The position numbers and the translations under genes are program-made. The notes beneath the pieces were generated by a model, which saw nothing but the letters and a program-made list of their open reading frames with translations, did not search any database and had not been told where the DNA came from. 38,940 nucleotides of DNA from NCBI GenBank assembly GCA_019116305.1, contig DXBY01000220.1, forward strand, positions 1 to 38,940, given 5' to 3'. This document shows, piece after piece, positions 1 to 10,060 of this stretch. Position 1 is the stretch's first letter. Every line of letters begins with the position of its first letter. The DNA comes from Candidatus Ruania gallistercoris (lineage in GTDB: Bacteria; Actinomycetota; Actinomycetes; Actinomycetales; Beutenbergiaceae).

Positions 1-2682
1 GGCTGGAAGTAGTACGAGCTGGAGCTGATGCGCGACAGTGCGGACAACGTGGTGGTGGTCTGCTCGATCGAGAACGTCGACCCGGTGGGGGTGCACACCG
101 GTGATTCGATCACCGTGGCCCCTTCACTCACCCTCACCGACCGTGAGTACCAGACGATGCGCGATGTCGGGATCGCGGTGATTCGCGAGGTCGGGGTGGA
201 CACCGGTGGGTGCAACATCCAGTTCGCCGTGCACCCGGAGACCGGGCGGATCGTGGTGATCGAGATGAACCCGCGGGTCTCCCGCTCCTCGGCGCTGGCG
301 TCCAAGGCCACCGGGTTCCCGATCGCGAAGATCGCGGCCCGGTTGGCCGTGGGCTACACGCTGGATGAGATCCCGAACGACATCACCGGCTCCACACCGG
401 CCTCCTTCGAGCCGACGCTGGACTACGTGGTGGTGAAGGTGCCCCGGTTCGCGTTCGAGAAGTTCCCGGCTGCGGACCCCACGCTGACCACCACGATGAA
501 GAGCGTGGGGGAGGCGATGGCCCTCGGGCGCAACTTCACCGAGGCGCTGCAGAAGGCGATGCGCTCGATCGACGTGCCCGGTTCGTCCTTCGACTTCTCC
601 GGCCCCATCCCGGATGCGGAGACCACCGGCGCGCTGCTGGAGTCCATCCGCACGCCCACCGACCATCGCATCCACGACCTGATGCGGGCGATCCGTGGTG
701 GCGCGACGCTGGCCGAGATCGTGGCGTCTACGGCGATGGACCCGTGGTTCGTGGACCAGTTCTTCCTGCTGCACGAGGTGGCCGAAGAGGTGCGCAGCGC
801 GGACACGCTCGGCACCGAGGTGCTGGCCCGCGCGAAGCGACACGGGTTCTCCGATGCGCAGATCGCCGGGATCCGCGGTCTCGGTGAGGACACGGTGCGC
901 GAGGTCCGGCACGCCTACGGGCTGCGGCCGGTGTACAAGACCGTGGACACCTGCGCCGCGGAGTTCGCCGCCCGGACCCCGTACCACTACTCCAGCTATG
1001 ACAGCGAGACCGAGGTGGGCGGCCGGGACCGGCCCGCGGTGATCATCCTCGGGTCCGGACCGAACCGGATCGGGCAGGGGATCGAGTTCGACTACTCCTG
1101 TGTGCATGCCGCTCTGGCGCTGACCGACCGGTTCGAGACCGTGATGATCAACTGCAACCCGGAGACGGTCTCCACCGACTACGACACCGCCGATCGGCTG
1201 TACTTCGAGCCGCTCACCCTGGAGGACGTGCTCGAGGTCTACTACGCGGAGCTGGCGGTGGGCCCGGTGGCCGGGGTGATCGTGCAGCTCGGCGGGCAGA
1301 CGCCACTCAGCCTGGCAGCCGGTCTGGAGGACGCCGGGGTGCCGATCTGGGGCACGCCGCCGGCGGCGATCGACCAGGCCGAGGACCGCGGCCACTTCGG
1401 TCAGGTGCTGCTCCGCGCCGGGCTGCCGGCGCCGGCGTTCGGTACCGCCCAGACACTGGCGGAGGCCCGCGGGATCGCTGACCGCATCGGCTACCCGGTG
1501 CTGGTACGGCCGTCCTACGTGCTCGGTGGCCGGGGGATGGAGATCGTCTACGACCAGGACCAGCTCACCGGCTACGTCACCCGCGCCACGGGGGCGGACA
1601 GCGAGGGGATCCTGCCCGCGCCCGTCCTCGTCGACCGGTTCCTGGACCAGGCGATCGAGATCGATGTGGACGCCCTCTACGACGGCACCGAGCTCTACCT
1701 GGGTGGGGTGATGGAGCACATCGAGGAGGCCGGGATCCACTCGGGTGACTCCGCCTGCGTGCTGCCCCCGGTCACCCTCTCGGACTCGATGGTCGCCCGG
1801 ATCCGTGCCTCCACCGAGGCGATCGCCGACGGCGTCGGCGTGCGTGGCCTGATCAACATCCAGTTCGCGCTTGCTGCTGATGTGCTCTACGTACTCGAGG
1901 CGAACCCGCGTGCGTCCCGTACTGTGCCGTTCGTGGCCAAGGCCACCGGGGTGCCGTTGGCCAAGGCCGCGGCCCTGCTGATGAGCGGACGCTCGATCGA
2001 TGACCTGCGCACCGCCGGGATCCTCCCGGTCGCTGACGCGGCGTACACCGATCTGGATGCCCCGTTGGCGGTGAAGGAGGCGGTGTTGCCGTTCAAACGG
2101 TTCCGGACCGCATCCGGCCAGGTGGTGGACACGGTGCTCGGCCCGGAGATGCGCTCCACCGGTGAGGTGATGGGCTACGACGTGGACTTCCCGCTCGCGT
2201 TCGGCAAGTCCCAGGCCGCTGCCTTCGGTGGGCTACCGACCTCGGGCACGGTATTCGTCTCCGTGGCGGACCGGGACAAGCGCTCTCTGACGCTGCCGGC
2301 CAGCCGGCTCACCGAGCTCGGCTTCACCCTGATGGCCACCTCCGGGACGGCGAGTGTGCTCCGCCGCAACGGGATCCCGGCGGAGGTGGTGCGCAAGGCC
2401 TCCGACGGACGGGGCCCGAACGGTGAGCCGACGATCGTGGACCTGATCACCGACGGTGCGGTGGACATGGTGGTGAACACCCCTGGGTCGAAGGGGGCTC
2501 GTGCGGACGGGTACGACATCCGCACGGCCACCACTGCGGCGGACAAGGCAATCGCGACCACGGTGCAGCAGTTCACCGCTGCAGTGCAGGCGATCGAGGC
2601 GATCCGCCGCGGACCGTTCCAGGTGCGGTCGCTGCAGGAGCACGACACTGCCCGCGCCGGCCGGCTCGAGGCGAGCTCATGA
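1..2682 (+). CDS. carB: carbamoyl-phosphate synthase large subunit, 3' part, with an in-frame TAG near the window edge
   Basis: The large subunit of carbamoyl-phosphate synthase makes carbamoyl phosphate from ammonia (channelled from the CarA glutaminase), bicarbonate and two ATP, for pyrimidine and arginine synthesis. The open frame from 28 gives 884 residues, about four fifths of a typical 1,100-residue CarB. In order it holds the rest of the first ATP-grasp domain ([19 protein letters not shown]), the oligomerisation region, the second synthetase half from about residue 337 ([18 protein letters not shown]), a second ATP-grasp domain ([19 protein letters not shown]) and an MGS-like allosteric domain from about 738. 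The same frame is CarB-like before 28: bases 1-27 read GWK, then TAG (10-12), then YELEL, where the family has GWKEYELE. So a conserved Glu codon (GAG) reads as amber. This is either a sequence error or a real nonsense mutation; ATG 28 is not a natural start. The stop overlaps the pyrF start (ATGA). Confidence 0.93.
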
Positions 2683-3566
2683 CTGTCCCGGCGCCGTTCG
2701 GTGAGCGGGTGAGCGAGGTCGCCGACCGGCTCGGACCGCTGTGCGTGGGCATCGACCCACATCCTGGCCTGCTGGCGTCCTGGGGTCTTGCCGACGACGT
2801 GGCCGGGCTGCGGGAGTTCTCGCTGCGGGTGGTGCAGGCGCTGAGCGGCGCAGTGGGCATCGTGAAGCCGCAGGCGGCGTTCTTCGAGCGGTTCGGCAGC
2901 GCCGGGGTGGCGGTGCTGGAGGAGGTGATCGCGGCCTGCCGGGCTGCCGGGCTGCTCTGCATCGTCGATGCCAAGCGAGGCGATATCGGCTCCACGATGG
3001 ACGGGTATGCCGCGGCGTTCCTGACCGAGGGCTCGTCACTGGCGGGGGATGCAGTCACGGTCTCCCCCTACCTGGGCACCGGGTCGTTGCAGACGACGTT
3101 CGCGACCGCTCGCGCGAACGGTCGCGGTGTGTTCGTGCTCACCCTGACCTCGAACCCCGAAGGTGGGCAGGTGCAGCACGCCCGCACCGCCGAGGGCGCT
3201 GCGGTGGCCGCGAGCATCGCCCGGGCCGCTGCCGAGCAGAACGTAGCGGAGCGGTCGGCAGGCGCCGAGCTGGGCTCGGTGGGCCTGGTGGTCGGTGCCA
3301 CCACCGGTTCGGCAGCAGCCGATCTGGGCGTGGACCTGGCCGGTGCAGGCGGGCCACTGCTGGCGCCCGGACTCGGTGCGCAGGGCGCCCAGCCGGAGAA
3401 TGTGGCGGACGTGTTCGCGGGAGCTGGGCGCGCCGTGCTGCCGAGCAGCTCTCGCGGTGTGCTGGCCGAAGGCCCGGATGCTGGCGCATTGGCCGCCGCG
3501 GCGCGGTCGCTGAACGCTATGCTGAGACCTCTGCGTACTCCTGCGGCCAGGCCGGCCAAGGCTTGA
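2679..3566 (+). CDS. pyrF: orotidine 5'-phosphate decarboxylase (type 2)
   Basis: This enzyme decarboxylates OMP to UMP, the last step of de novo UMP synthesis. The 295-residue product is the longer type 2 form usual in actinobacteria, not the roughly 230-residue E. coli type. Near the N-terminus LCVGIDPHP supplies the first substrate-binding Asp. The catalytic centre is [11 protein letters not shown] at about residues 96-106, with the Asp-Lys-Asp charge network, and later GLVVGAT and [10 protein letters not shown] fit the phosphate-binding part of the barrel. The ATG overlaps the carB stop by four bases, so translational coupling to carB is likely. pyrD, which lies between carB and pyrF in Streptomyces as I recall, is not here. 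Confidence 0.95.
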   Translation: MTVPAPFGERVSEVADRLGPLCVGIDPHPGLLASWGLADDVAGLREFSLRVVQALSGAVGIVKPQAAFFERFGSAGVAVLEEVIAACRAAGLLCIVDAKRGDIGSTMDGYAAAFLTEGSSLAGDAVTVSPYLGTGSLQTTFATARANGRGVFVLTLTSNPEGGQVQHARTAEGAAVAASIARAAAEQNVAERSAGAELGSVGLVVGATTGSAAADLGVDLAGAGGPLLAPGLGAQGAQPENVADVFAGAGRAVLPSSSRGVLAEGPDAGALAAAARSLNAMLRPLRTPAARPAKA

Positions 3567-3592
3567 TCGGGCCTGCCCAGGCTCGCTACGTT
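3563..3592 (+). promoter_or_regulatory. possible mihF promoter
   Basis: TTGATC at 3563-3568 and TACGTT at 3587-3592 are separated by 18 bases, a plausible sigma-A type promoter lying over the pyrF stop codon. A start near 3599 would give mihF a leader of about 33 bases with the GAAGG ribosome site at 3618-3622. This is a motif match only. Confidence 0.35.
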
Positions 3593-3631
3593 GCCTGAGA
3601 TACCTGTCCCCGACGCTGAAGGTGACCCGCT

Positions 3632-3943
3632 GTGGCTCTTCCCCCTCTCACACCGGAGCAACGCGCCAAGGCGCTCGAGAAGGCTGCTGAGGCCCGCGCT
3701 GTGCGCGCAGAGGTGAAGAACCGGTTGAAGTATTCCGGCGGCAAGCTTTCCGAGGTGATCGCCGAGGGGCAGCAAGACGATGCGATCGGGAAGCTGAAAG
3801 TGCTTGCCCTGCTGGAGTCGCTGCCCGGTGTGGGCAAAGTCACCGCGCGCTCGGTGATGACCGAGGTGGGCATCTCCGAGTCCCGGCGGGTGCGTGGCCT
3901 CGGTCCGCAGCAGATCGCCAAGCTGGTCGAGCGGTTTGGCTGA
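3632..3943 (+). CDS. mihF: actinobacterial integration host factor, mIHF
   Basis: mIHF is the small, basic, sequence-tolerant nucleoid protein of actinobacteria, essential in mycobacteria. It is unrelated to proteobacterial IHF and needs no partner. The 103-residue product starts [20 protein letters not shown], the family's characteristic N-terminus, and has a helix-two-turn-helix-like core ([20 protein letters not shown]) and a basic ending ([19 protein letters not shown]). The start is GTG with GAAGG 9 bases upstream. It sits between pyrF and gmk as in Streptomyces and Mycobacterium, and its end overlaps the probable gmk start by 8 bases. Confidence 0.93.
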   Translation: MALPPLTPEQRAKALEKAAEARAVRAEVKNRLKYSGGKLSEVIAEGQQDDAIGKLKVLALLESLPGVGKVTARSVMTEVGISESRRVRGLGPQQIAKLVERFG

Positions 3944-4514
3944 GCCGGGCCTCCACCCGGCACGACTGACCGTGCTGGCCGGCCCCACCGCGGTCGGCAA
4001 GGGGACGGTCTCGGCGGATGTGCGCGCCCGGTACCCGCAGATCTGGCTCTCCGTCTCAGCGACCACGCGCCCGGCGCGACCGGGTGAGGTGGACGGGGTG
4101 CACTACCACTTCCTGCCACCGGCAGAGTTTGCCCGGATGGTGGCCGAGGGTGAGTTCCTGGAGTGGGCAGTGGTGCACGGCCGCAACTCCTACGGCACGC
4201 CGCGCGGACCGGTGGAGGAGAGGCTGGCGGCCGGCCAGCCGGCACTGCTGGAGATCGACCTGCAAGGGGCGCGCCAGGTGCGCCGGACGATGCCCGAGGC
4301 GCAGTTCGTCTTCCTCGCCCCGCCGAGCTGGGAGGAGCTGGTGCGCCGGCTGGAGGGCCGCGGCACCGAGGACGCCGAGGAACGGGCCCGCCGGCTGGTG
4401 ACGGCCGAGGTGGAGCTCGCCGCGGCCACGGAGTTCGACCACACCATCGTCAACGACGATGTGCACCGGGCCACCGACGAGCTGGCGATGCTGATGGGCT
4501 GCGGCCGACGATGA
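3936..4514 (+). CDS. gmk: guanylate kinase
   Basis: This enzyme phosphorylates GMP to GDP with ATP. The product has the P-loop GPTAVGKGT near residue 17, the GMP-binding region [21 protein letters not shown] and the family motifs [16 protein letters not shown] and [13 protein letters not shown]. From TTG 3936 it has 192 residues, close to the usual size. A GTG at 3894 is also in frame and would add 14 residues that lie entirely over the end of mihF and look unlike the family. I therefore prefer TTG 3936 ([17 protein letters not shown]), although its ribosome site is weak. Translation is probably coupled to mihF through the short overlap. Confidence 0.92.
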   Translation: MAEPGLHPARLTVLAGPTAVGKGTVSADVRARYPQIWLSVSATTRPARPGEVDGVHYHFLPPAEFARMVAEGEFLEWAVVHGRNSYGTPRGPVEERLAAGQPALLEIDLQGARQVRRTMPEAQFVFLAPPSWEELVRRLEGRGTEDAEERARRLVTAEVELAAATEFDHTIVNDDVHRATDELAMLMGCGRR

Positions 4515-4533
4515 ACCGCAGGCACGGGACCGG

Positions 4534-4539
4534 TAGGAT
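4534..4539 (+). promoter_or_regulatory. possible -10 element for rpoZ
   Basis: TAGGAT in the 112-base gmk-rpoZ gap matches the actinobacterial -10 pattern. A start near 4546 would give rpoZ an 80-base leader. That leader includes a small hairpin around 4597-4613 (CGGGGA, five-base loop, TCCCCG) just before the ribosome site. No good -35 is visible, so this is a weak call. Confidence 0.3.
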
Positions 4540-4626
4540 GGACAGGTGGTGCGCCCGCCCGGCTGGCGACCTGCGTACCGGACCGAACGTGTTCCGGGGA
4601 CCTGCTCCCCGCGGAGAAGAGGAACT

Positions 4627-4890
4627 ATGACTGGAATCGTGGCTGCCCCCGAGGGCATCACCGACCCGCCGATCGACGACCTGCTGCAGTCCGCAGACTC
4701 CAAGTACGCGCTGGTGATCTACTCGGCCAAGCGCGCGCGGCAGATCAACGCCTACTACGCGCAGCTGAACGAGGGGCTGCTGGAGTACGTGGGGCCCCTG
4801 GTGGAGACCAAGCCTCAGGAGAAACCACTCTCGATCGCGATGCGGGAGATCAACGACGGCCTGCTGACCCAGGAAAAGACCGAGGACTGA
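4627..4890 (+). CDS. rpoZ: RNA polymerase omega subunit
   Basis: Omega helps assemble and stabilise RNA polymerase by clamping the beta' subunit. The 87-residue product has the family core: [21 protein letters not shown], then [15 protein letters not shown], then a [14 protein letters not shown] segment near the end. The frame is open from GTG 4546, but ATG 4627 has AGAGGA just upstream and gives the expected length; the 27 residues before it are low-complexity and not omega-like. It lies between gmk and coaBC, the conserved actinobacterial order, with 7 bases before coaBC. Confidence 0.94.
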   Translation: MTGIVAAPEGITDPPIDDLLQSADSKYALVIYSAKRARQINAYYAQLNEGLLEYVGPLVETKPQEKPLSIAMREINDGLLTQEKTED

Positions 4891-4897
4891 GCACCGC

Positions 4898-6235
4898 ATG
4901 CGCATCCTGCTCGGCGTGAGCGGGGGTATCGCCGCGTACAAGGTGGCGATCGCGCTGCGTCAGCTGCGCGAGGGCGGCCACCGGGTACGGGTGATTCCCA
5001 CCGAGGCCGCCCTCGAGTTCGTCGGGCGGGCGACCTGGGAGGCCCTCAGCGGCGAACCGGTGACCACCTCGGTGTTCGAGGGCACCGCGCAGGTCGACCA
5101 CGTCCGACTGGGCCGGGAGGCCGATCTGGTGCTGGTGGCGCCGGCTACGGCTGACCTGCTCGCCCGGGCAGCGACCGGACGTGCCGATGACCTGCTGACG
5201 ACCACGCTGCTCACCGTCACCTGCCCCGTGCTGCTGGCCCCGGCGATGCACACGGAGATGTGGGCACATCCAGCGACCCGGGCGAACGTGGCCGCCCTGC
5301 GCGAACGGGGTGTGCACGTGCTCGAACCGGCGGTCGGACGGTTGACCGGTGCCGACTCCGGAGCGGGCCGGATGCCGGAACCGGAGGAGATCGTCGCAGC
5401 GGCACTGGCACTGGTGCCCGGTGATACCGGCAGCGGTGCCGGGCACGCTGACGCTGGCGGTCCCGGTGCGGACGACGTGCAGGCGGTCGATCCGAGCCCG
5501 GGGAGCGCCGACCTGCGCGGGCTGACCGTAGCGGTCAGCGCCGGCGGTACCAGGGAGGCGCTGGACCCCGTGCGCTTCCTGGGGAACAGGTCGTCCGGGC
5601 GGCAGGGGGTGGCACTGGCGCGGACGGCTGCCGAGCGCGGGGCCACCGTGCACCTCGCGGCGGCGAATGTGGACTCGGCCCTGTTGCCGGAGGGGGTCCA
5701 GGTGCACGAGGTGGAATCGACCGCCGAGCTGGCTGAGGTGATGAACTCCCTCGCCGACCGGGCAGACGTCCTGGTGATGGCTGCGGCGGTCGCGGACTTC
5801 CGCCCGGCAGAGTCGGCTAGCGCGAAGACGAAGAAGCGTGCCGACGGTTCGGTGGCGCCGATCGAGCTGGTGCAGAACCCGGACATCCTCGCCGGCCTGG
5901 TTTCGGGACGACGCGCTGGTCAGGTGGTGGTCGGTTTTGCCGCGGAGACGGGGGACGAGTCCGGCTCAGTCCTCGACCACGGGCGCGCCAAGGCCAGGCG
6001 GAAGGGCGCAGACCTGCTGGCTGTGAACGCCGTCGGCGTGGGAGCTGGGTTCGGTGACGTACCGAATACCGTGCACCTGCTGGACCCTGCGGGGGAGCAG
6101 ATCGGCCACGCGAGCGGGAGCAAGCAGGAGGTCGCGGCAGCGATCTGGGATGCGGTCGGTGGCCTGCTCACGCAACGATCCTCAGCACAGAACGGGGCCC
6201 GGGACGCGGCCGGCACGGGTACGCTCGGCTCGTGA
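4898..6235 (+). CDS. coaBC: bifunctional phosphopantothenoylcysteine decarboxylase / phosphopantothenate-cysteine ligase
   Basis: This bifunctional enzyme makes 4'-phosphopantetheine for coenzyme A. The CoaB half ligates cysteine to phosphopantothenate using CTP, and the CoaC half decarboxylates the product using FMN. The 445-residue protein begins with the flavoprotein CoaC domain: [10 protein letters not shown] (about 6-15), [18 protein letters not shown] and [14 protein letters not shown] (with His where E. coli has Asn, as I recall for actinobacteria). A Gly/Asp-rich linker at about 170-205 leads to the CoaB domain with [30 protein letters not shown] and [10 protein letters not shown]. 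It starts 7 bases after rpoZ and overlaps metK by four bases (GTGA). Being FMN-dependent, it links loosely to the flavin-uptake genes downstream. Confidence 0.95.
   Translation: MRILLGVSGGIAAYKVAIALRQLREGGHRVRVIPTEAALEFVGRATWEALSGEPVTTSVFEGTAQVDHVRLGREADLVLVAPATADLLARAATGRADDLLTTTLLTVTCPVLLAPAMHTEMWAHPATRANVAALRERGVHVLEPAVGRLTGADSGAGRMPEPEEIVAAALALVPGDTGSGAGHADAGGPGADDVQAVDPSPGSADLRGLTVAVSAGGTREALDPVRFLGNRSSGRQGVALARTAAERGATVHLAAANVDSALLPEGVQVHEVESTAELAEVMNSLADRADVLVMAAAVADFRPAESASAKTKKRADGSVAPIELVQNPDILAGLVSGRRAGQVVVGFAAETGDESGSVLDHGRAKARRKGADLLAVNAVGVGAGFGDVPNTVHLLDPAGEQIGHASGSKQEVAAAIWDAVGGLLTQRSSAQNGARDAAGTGTLGS
6220..6225 (+). promoter_or_regulatory. -10 element of a probable leaderless metK transcript
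   Basis: TACGCT ends six bases before the metK GTG and there is no ribosome site. This TAnnnT-N6-start arrangement recurs many times in the window and suggests a transcript starting at the start codon, in addition to read-through from coaBC. Confidence 0.45.
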
Positions 6236-7437
6236 CCCTGCGACTGTTCACCTCCGAGTCCGTCACCGAAGGACATCCGGACAAGGTGGCCGACCTGATC
6301 TCGGACTCGATCCTGGACGCCATGCTCGAGGCCGACCCGCGCTCTCGAGTTGCCGTGGAGACGTTGGTGACCACCGGGCTGGTGCATGTCGCCGGAGAGG
6401 TGACCACCGAGAGCTATGTGGAGATCCCGCAGCTGGTCCGCTCGGTGGTGAACGGTATCGGCTACACCTCCTCCGACATCGGCTTCGACGGCGCCTCCTG
6501 CGGCATCTCCCTCTCGATCGGCCAGCAGTCCAGTGACATCGCGCAGGGCGTGGACAAGTCGTTGGAATCCCGCACGGACGATACCGGCCACTCCGACTTC
6601 GACCTCCAGGGTGCCGGCGACCAGGGTCTGATGTTCGGCTATGCCACCGACGAGACGCCACAGCTGATGCCGTTGCCGATCCTGCTGGCACACCGGATCT
6701 CTGCTCGGCTGACCCGGGTCCGCAAAACTGGAGTTCTCCCGGGGCTGCGGCCGGACGGCAAGACCCAGGTGACCATCGGCTACGACGGCGATCGACCGGT
6801 GCGGCTGGACACGGTGGTGCTCTCCACCCAGCACGAGGCCGAGCTGCGGCTCGAGGACCAGCTGGCGCCGGCGATCCGCGAGCACGTGATCGAGGATGTC
6901 GTTGCCGAGCTGGCCGATGAGCTCGAGTTGGACGTGAGCGACTACACGCTGCTGGTCAACCCCACGGGAACGTTCGTGATCGGTGGACCGATGGGGGATG
7001 CCGGCCTGACCGGGCGGAAGATCATCGTGGACACCTACGGCGGGATGTCGCGGCACGGTGGGGGAGCGTTTAGCGGCAAGGACCCCTCGAAGGTGGATCG
7101 GTCCGCGAGCTATGCCATGCGGTGGGTGGCGAAGAACGTGGTGGCCGCGGGCCTGGCGCGCCGTTGTGAGGTTCAGGTGTCCTATGCGATCGGTCGCGCC
7201 CACCCGATCGCCGTGTACGTAGAGACGTTCGGTACCGAGACGGTGTCCACTGAGCGCATCGCAGCCGCGATCCAGGCGGTGTTCGACCTCCGCCCAGCGG
7301 CCATCATCCACGACCTCGATCTGCTGCGGCCGATCTACGCGCTCACGTCCAACTATGGTCACTTCGGGCGCGAGCTGCCCGAGTTCACCTGGGAGCGCAC
7401 CGACCGAGTGGCCGACCTCAGGGCGGCCGTCCGCTGA
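6232..7437 (+). CDS. metK: S-adenosylmethionine synthetase
   Basis: This enzyme makes S-adenosylmethionine from methionine and ATP in the cytosol. The 401-residue length is typical. Motifs include [18 protein letters not shown] at the N-terminus (substrate-binding His and Asp), the signature [15 protein letters not shown] near 123-137 and [19 protein letters not shown] near 276-294, the P-loop-like phosphate-binding segment of the family. The start is GTG, overlapping the coaBC stop by four bases, with no ribosome site but a TACGCT box six bases upstream. In related genomes priA comes next; here about 2.6 kb of accessory sequence intervenes. Confidence 0.96.
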   Translation: MTLRLFTSESVTEGHPDKVADLISDSILDAMLEADPRSRVAVETLVTTGLVHVAGEVTTESYVEIPQLVRSVVNGIGYTSSDIGFDGASCGISLSIGQQSSDIAQGVDKSLESRTDDTGHSDFDLQGAGDQGLMFGYATDETPQLMPLPILLAHRISARLTRVRKTGVLPGLRPDGKTQVTIGYDGDRPVRLDTVVLSTQHEAELRLEDQLAPAIREHVIEDVVAELADELELDVSDYTLLVNPTGTFVIGGPMGDAGLTGRKIIVDTYGGMSRHGGGAFSGKDPSKVDRSASYAMRWVAKNVVAAGLARRCEVQVSYAIGRAHPIAVYVETFGTETVSTERIAAAIQAVFDLRPAAIIHDLDLLRPIYALTSNYGHFGRELPEFTWERTDRVADLRAAVR

Positions 7438-7613
7438 CAGCGCGTGACGCAGTCTGGCACGCCGCACCAGCGCGTGAACGCGGCGCCACCGGGCAGAGCA
7501 GAACGCGCGCTTCCTCGGCGAACTACGGCAAGGCGCGAACAGATGTCAATCCCGATCGCTAGGTCTGCCAGGATTTCTCCACACCGGGTGCTCCGGTGCC
7601 GAGCGGATCCGCC
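7438..7613 (+). other. spacer between metK and the DUF222 remnant
   Basis: This convergent 176-base gap has no credible reading frame. I see short near-repeats of GCGCGTGA at 7441 and 7480 and no clear terminator. Confidence 0.4.
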
Positions 7614-8635
7614 TCACTGCCGAAGTGGCGGCCGGGGTGGCTCCAGAGCGGAGGTACTGGTGGCCGGCGGCGGCACATTCTGGACGGTGCGGCCGTCTGG
7701 GTCGGTGAAGCTCCACCAGCTCGGCCGGTCGGGGTCCGTGCTCGTGTGGTGAGTGATGCTCAGGTGGCGCTGATGCACGAGGGTGTGGTGATACCAGCAG
7801 AGCAGGATCGCATTCTTCGTACTGGTACGGCCCTGGTGGTACCACCATATGCTGTGGTGGATCTCGCCTTGCCCGGGTGGTGCCGAGCAACCTGGGTATT
7901 GGCAGTGCCGGTCCCTGGCAATGACCGCCCGCGTCTGTGCCGGGGTGAACAGCCGTTGGGTTCGTCCGGAGTCCAGGATCTCCCCGTCGGGGCCGAAGAC
8001 CACGCGGTGGAACTCCCCGTCGCAGAGCAGCTTGCTCAGCTGCCCGTGCGGGATCGGCGTCCCGTCCGCGAACGTCGCGGGAGCCACATCGGTCAGCGAC
8101 GTGTAGTCGAGGCCGGCTGGAATGTCCGCCTCCGAGCCAGACCAGCCGCGGGAACCATCACGGCCAGCGTCGCCACCGGTGACCGGAAGGCCGAAGGCAT
8201 TCCGCACCCCGCACGAGGGATTGCTGGCATTGAGCACACGTTCCAGCGTCCTGTAGTCGATAGTGATCGCCAGGTGCGGCCGGATCCGCGCCCCGGGCTG
8301 CAGAGCCGCTCCCGCAGATCCCGTGCCAACATCCGGGCAGCCTGGGACGTCGAGCGACGGCGATGGGTGTGCAGACTCCACCACCTCGTGAAGGACTGGT
8401 AGCCGGACGCAGCCCACGCCTGACCGGCATCGATGCCGCCGGCGCACTGCGTCTGCAGTGCTTCCACGCCACGCGTGACTCGCTCCACCTCGGCGACGAC
8501 CGAGCCGGCCTCAGGTCCGGTGAAGGAATCGAACGCCGCCTGAGCCAGGCTCGCCAATTCGGTTCGTACCGCACTCAACCGCTCGCACATCTCGCCGGCC
8601 GCTACGGGAATTCGTGGCTCCGTTGTCAGGGTCAT
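7614..8635 (-). pseudogene. DUF222 / HNH endonuclease-domain gene, internally deleted and frameshifted
   Basis: DUF222-HNH proteins (13E12 repeat family) occur in many copies in actinobacteria and have about 450-550 residues and an unproven nuclease role. The N-terminal part starts at ATG 8635 (upstream GGAGG, alternative GTG 8650) and reads like the family to about AARMLARDLRER, near 8310. From about 8305 leftward the family continues in another frame: GARIRPHLAITIDYRTLERV, then the HNH core CQYPGCSAPP, IHHSIWWYHQG and NAILLCWYHHTLVHQ. In intact relatives, as I recall, more than 100 residues separate these blocks; here they abut. So an internal deletion near 8295-8315 also shifted the frame. 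The HNH half still has its Cys and His residues, but no intact product is encoded. Confidence 0.82.
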
Positions 8636-8993
8636 GGCTTCGTCCTTCACCTCCGTCCATGATTGCTCGGCCCGTGCGCGGCCTCCGCGTCGTACTGGTG
8701 TTCGATTGCTCTCTCTATAGTAGGTCGACCCACCGACATTCTTCTGGGTACCGACACGCCTGCCTGTTCTCGTTCATCCGTAGGCACCGGACATTCAGGT
8801 CCAGCGATACTGCCGGGTGCGGTCTCCAGCCCTCGTCGCCTCATGCGGTGACCGCCTTCGCACTCCTACGATCGTGTCACCGACTCGTTGCTCGTGCCGT
8901 CAGCACCTGACGGGCTGTGGATAACGTGGCACCATCGCAATCGTCTGCGGCCGTTGTGGAGCATTCGACAGGAAACGCATCCATGAGCCGAGA
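8636..8993 (+). other. intergenic region between the DUF222 remnant and the phosphotransferase gene
   Basis: This 358-base divergent region has no credible gene. On the minus strand TACTAT (8717-8722) could be a -10 for the DUF222 gene. The sequence is less GC-rich than its surroundings around 8690-8770, in keeping with an accessory insert. No terminal repeats or integrase were seen. Confidence 0.4.
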
Positions 8994-9980
8994 ATGGCTC
9001 CCATGACGCCAGCTCCCAGCGAGGACACCCATCTACTGGACCAGTACCGCGACCCGTCCGACGCAGCCCACGTCCGAGACCTGGCTGCCGAGGTGGCAGC
9101 CCGCTACGGCGGAGATCTGACGCGGATGCGGCGAGCCAACGGGTATTCGAACGCGACGTGGGTCGGTGATGGCATCGCCGTGCGGATCGCGAATACTGCC
9201 GTCGACATGGCTCGCGAGGCAGAGCTCGTACGTGCGCTACCACGAGAGATTGGGCACCCAGAGATCCTCGGGGAGGGCACTGCCGATGGCCACGGTTGGA
9301 TCGTGACCGCGGAGGTTCCCGGCCAGAACCTGTATGAGGCCTGGGGGACTCTGACACCTGCGTACCAGCAACAGGCGGTCCGTCAGCTGTGGGCTCGGAC
9401 CCAGCTCGTGCACGACGCCAGCCCGTCCGTCCGGAAGCGTGTCACCTCGAACGGGGGATTCGTACCGGCCACGCTCGACGATGCCGGCGCAGCGGCCGAG
9501 CGCGCCGACGTTGCGGTCGGACTCTCCGGCGCCCAGCGGTCCCGGCTCCACGCAGCCATCGAGGGCTATTTCTGGGCTGCGCCGCGGGTCGAGCAGGTGG
9601 TCAACCACGGCGACCTGGCCCTGATGAACGCTCTCTGGGACGGGAAGGTGGTCGCTCTGCTGGACTTCGAGTTCGCCGTGCTCGGTCCGGTCGAGATCGA
9701 CCTGTGTCGACTGGTGGTCGAGACCTGCGTGTCCGAGGAGGGCAAGGGCGTTGAATCGGAAGCGGGTGCAGTCGCGCTGGAGATTGCCGCTCGGCACCTG
9801 GATCCGATTCATGGTCGCGCGCTTGTCCACGGCGCCGCGATTCTCGACCAGCTCCGCGACCTCGACATCTGGCTCGGCCACCACAGCGCCGAGGAACGGA
9901 TCGAGGACTGGCGCCCGTACCGCCTGCTCACGGATCTCCTCGACGCCCAGGGCGGCTATCTCGCACCCCTGCTCAAGTGA
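8994..9980 (+). CDS. phosphotransferase of the aminoglycoside phosphotransferase (APH) fold family
   Basis: The 328-residue product has the bilobal kinase-like APH fold. An N-terminal nucleotide-binding lobe includes ANGYSNATWVGDGIAVRI, and Brenner's motif is clear near 203-211 as VNHGDLALMN, with the catalytic Asp and metal-binding Asn. The metal-binding LLDFEFAVLGPVEIDLCRLV follows near 222. Members phosphorylate aminoglycosides, choline, homoserine, sugars or unknown small molecules, so the substrate cannot be named; nothing here argues for antibiotic resistance. The start may be ATG 8994 or 9003; neither has a strong ribosome site. It lies between metK and priA, usually neighbours, and is probably an accessory insertion together with the DUF222 gene. 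Confidence 0.8.
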   Translation: MAPMTPAPSEDTHLLDQYRDPSDAAHVRDLAAEVAARYGGDLTRMRRANGYSNATWVGDGIAVRIANTAVDMAREAELVRALPREIGHPEILGEGTADGHGWIVTAEVPGQNLYEAWGTLTPAYQQQAVRQLWARTQLVHDASPSVRKRVTSNGGFVPATLDDAGAAAERADVAVGLSGAQRSRLHAAIEGYFWAAPRVEQVVNHGDLALMNALWDGKVVALLDFEFAVLGPVEIDLCRLVVETCVSEEGKGVESEAGAVALEIAARHLDPIHGRALVHGAAILDQLRDLDIWLGHHSAEERIEDWRPYRLLTDLLDAQGGYLAPLLK

Positions 9981-10060
9981 CCGGCTCCTGCACGGTGAAC
10001 GACGGCGTCATCCACAGCCCTACGTGCACGCCGTCGGTGTCTCGTGGTGAGATCTGCACT

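Noticed and set aside
10-12. TAG recoded as an amino acid (for example pyrrolysine)
   Set aside because: The family has Glu there, and nothing in the window suggests amber recoding; a sequence error or nonsense mutation is simpler.
124-1740. Long antisense reading frame opposite carB
   Set aside because: High-GC codon use creates long open frames on the opposite strand; the product is rich in Arg, Gly and His and has no domain.
28-2682. ATG 28 as a genuine carB start
   Set aside because: The homology to CarB continues upstream of it through the TAG codon to the window edge, and nearly all of the first ATP-grasp domain would be missing.
8281-8307. Cluster of restriction-site-like words (GGATCC, CCCGGG, CTGCAG) resembling a vector cloning site
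   Set aside because: The flanking codons are native DUF222 sequence (GARIRPHLAITIDYRTLE), and GC-rich palindromes are common here, so vector contamination is unlikely.
8093-8650. Two separate genes in place of one broken DUF222-HNH gene
   Set aside because: The N-terminal and HNH parts are halves of one known family, and each frame turns into unrelated sequence past the junction.
8994-9980. Aminoglycoside resistance gene
   Set aside because: The APH fold is broad, the sequence matches no resistance subtype I recognise and there is no resistance context.
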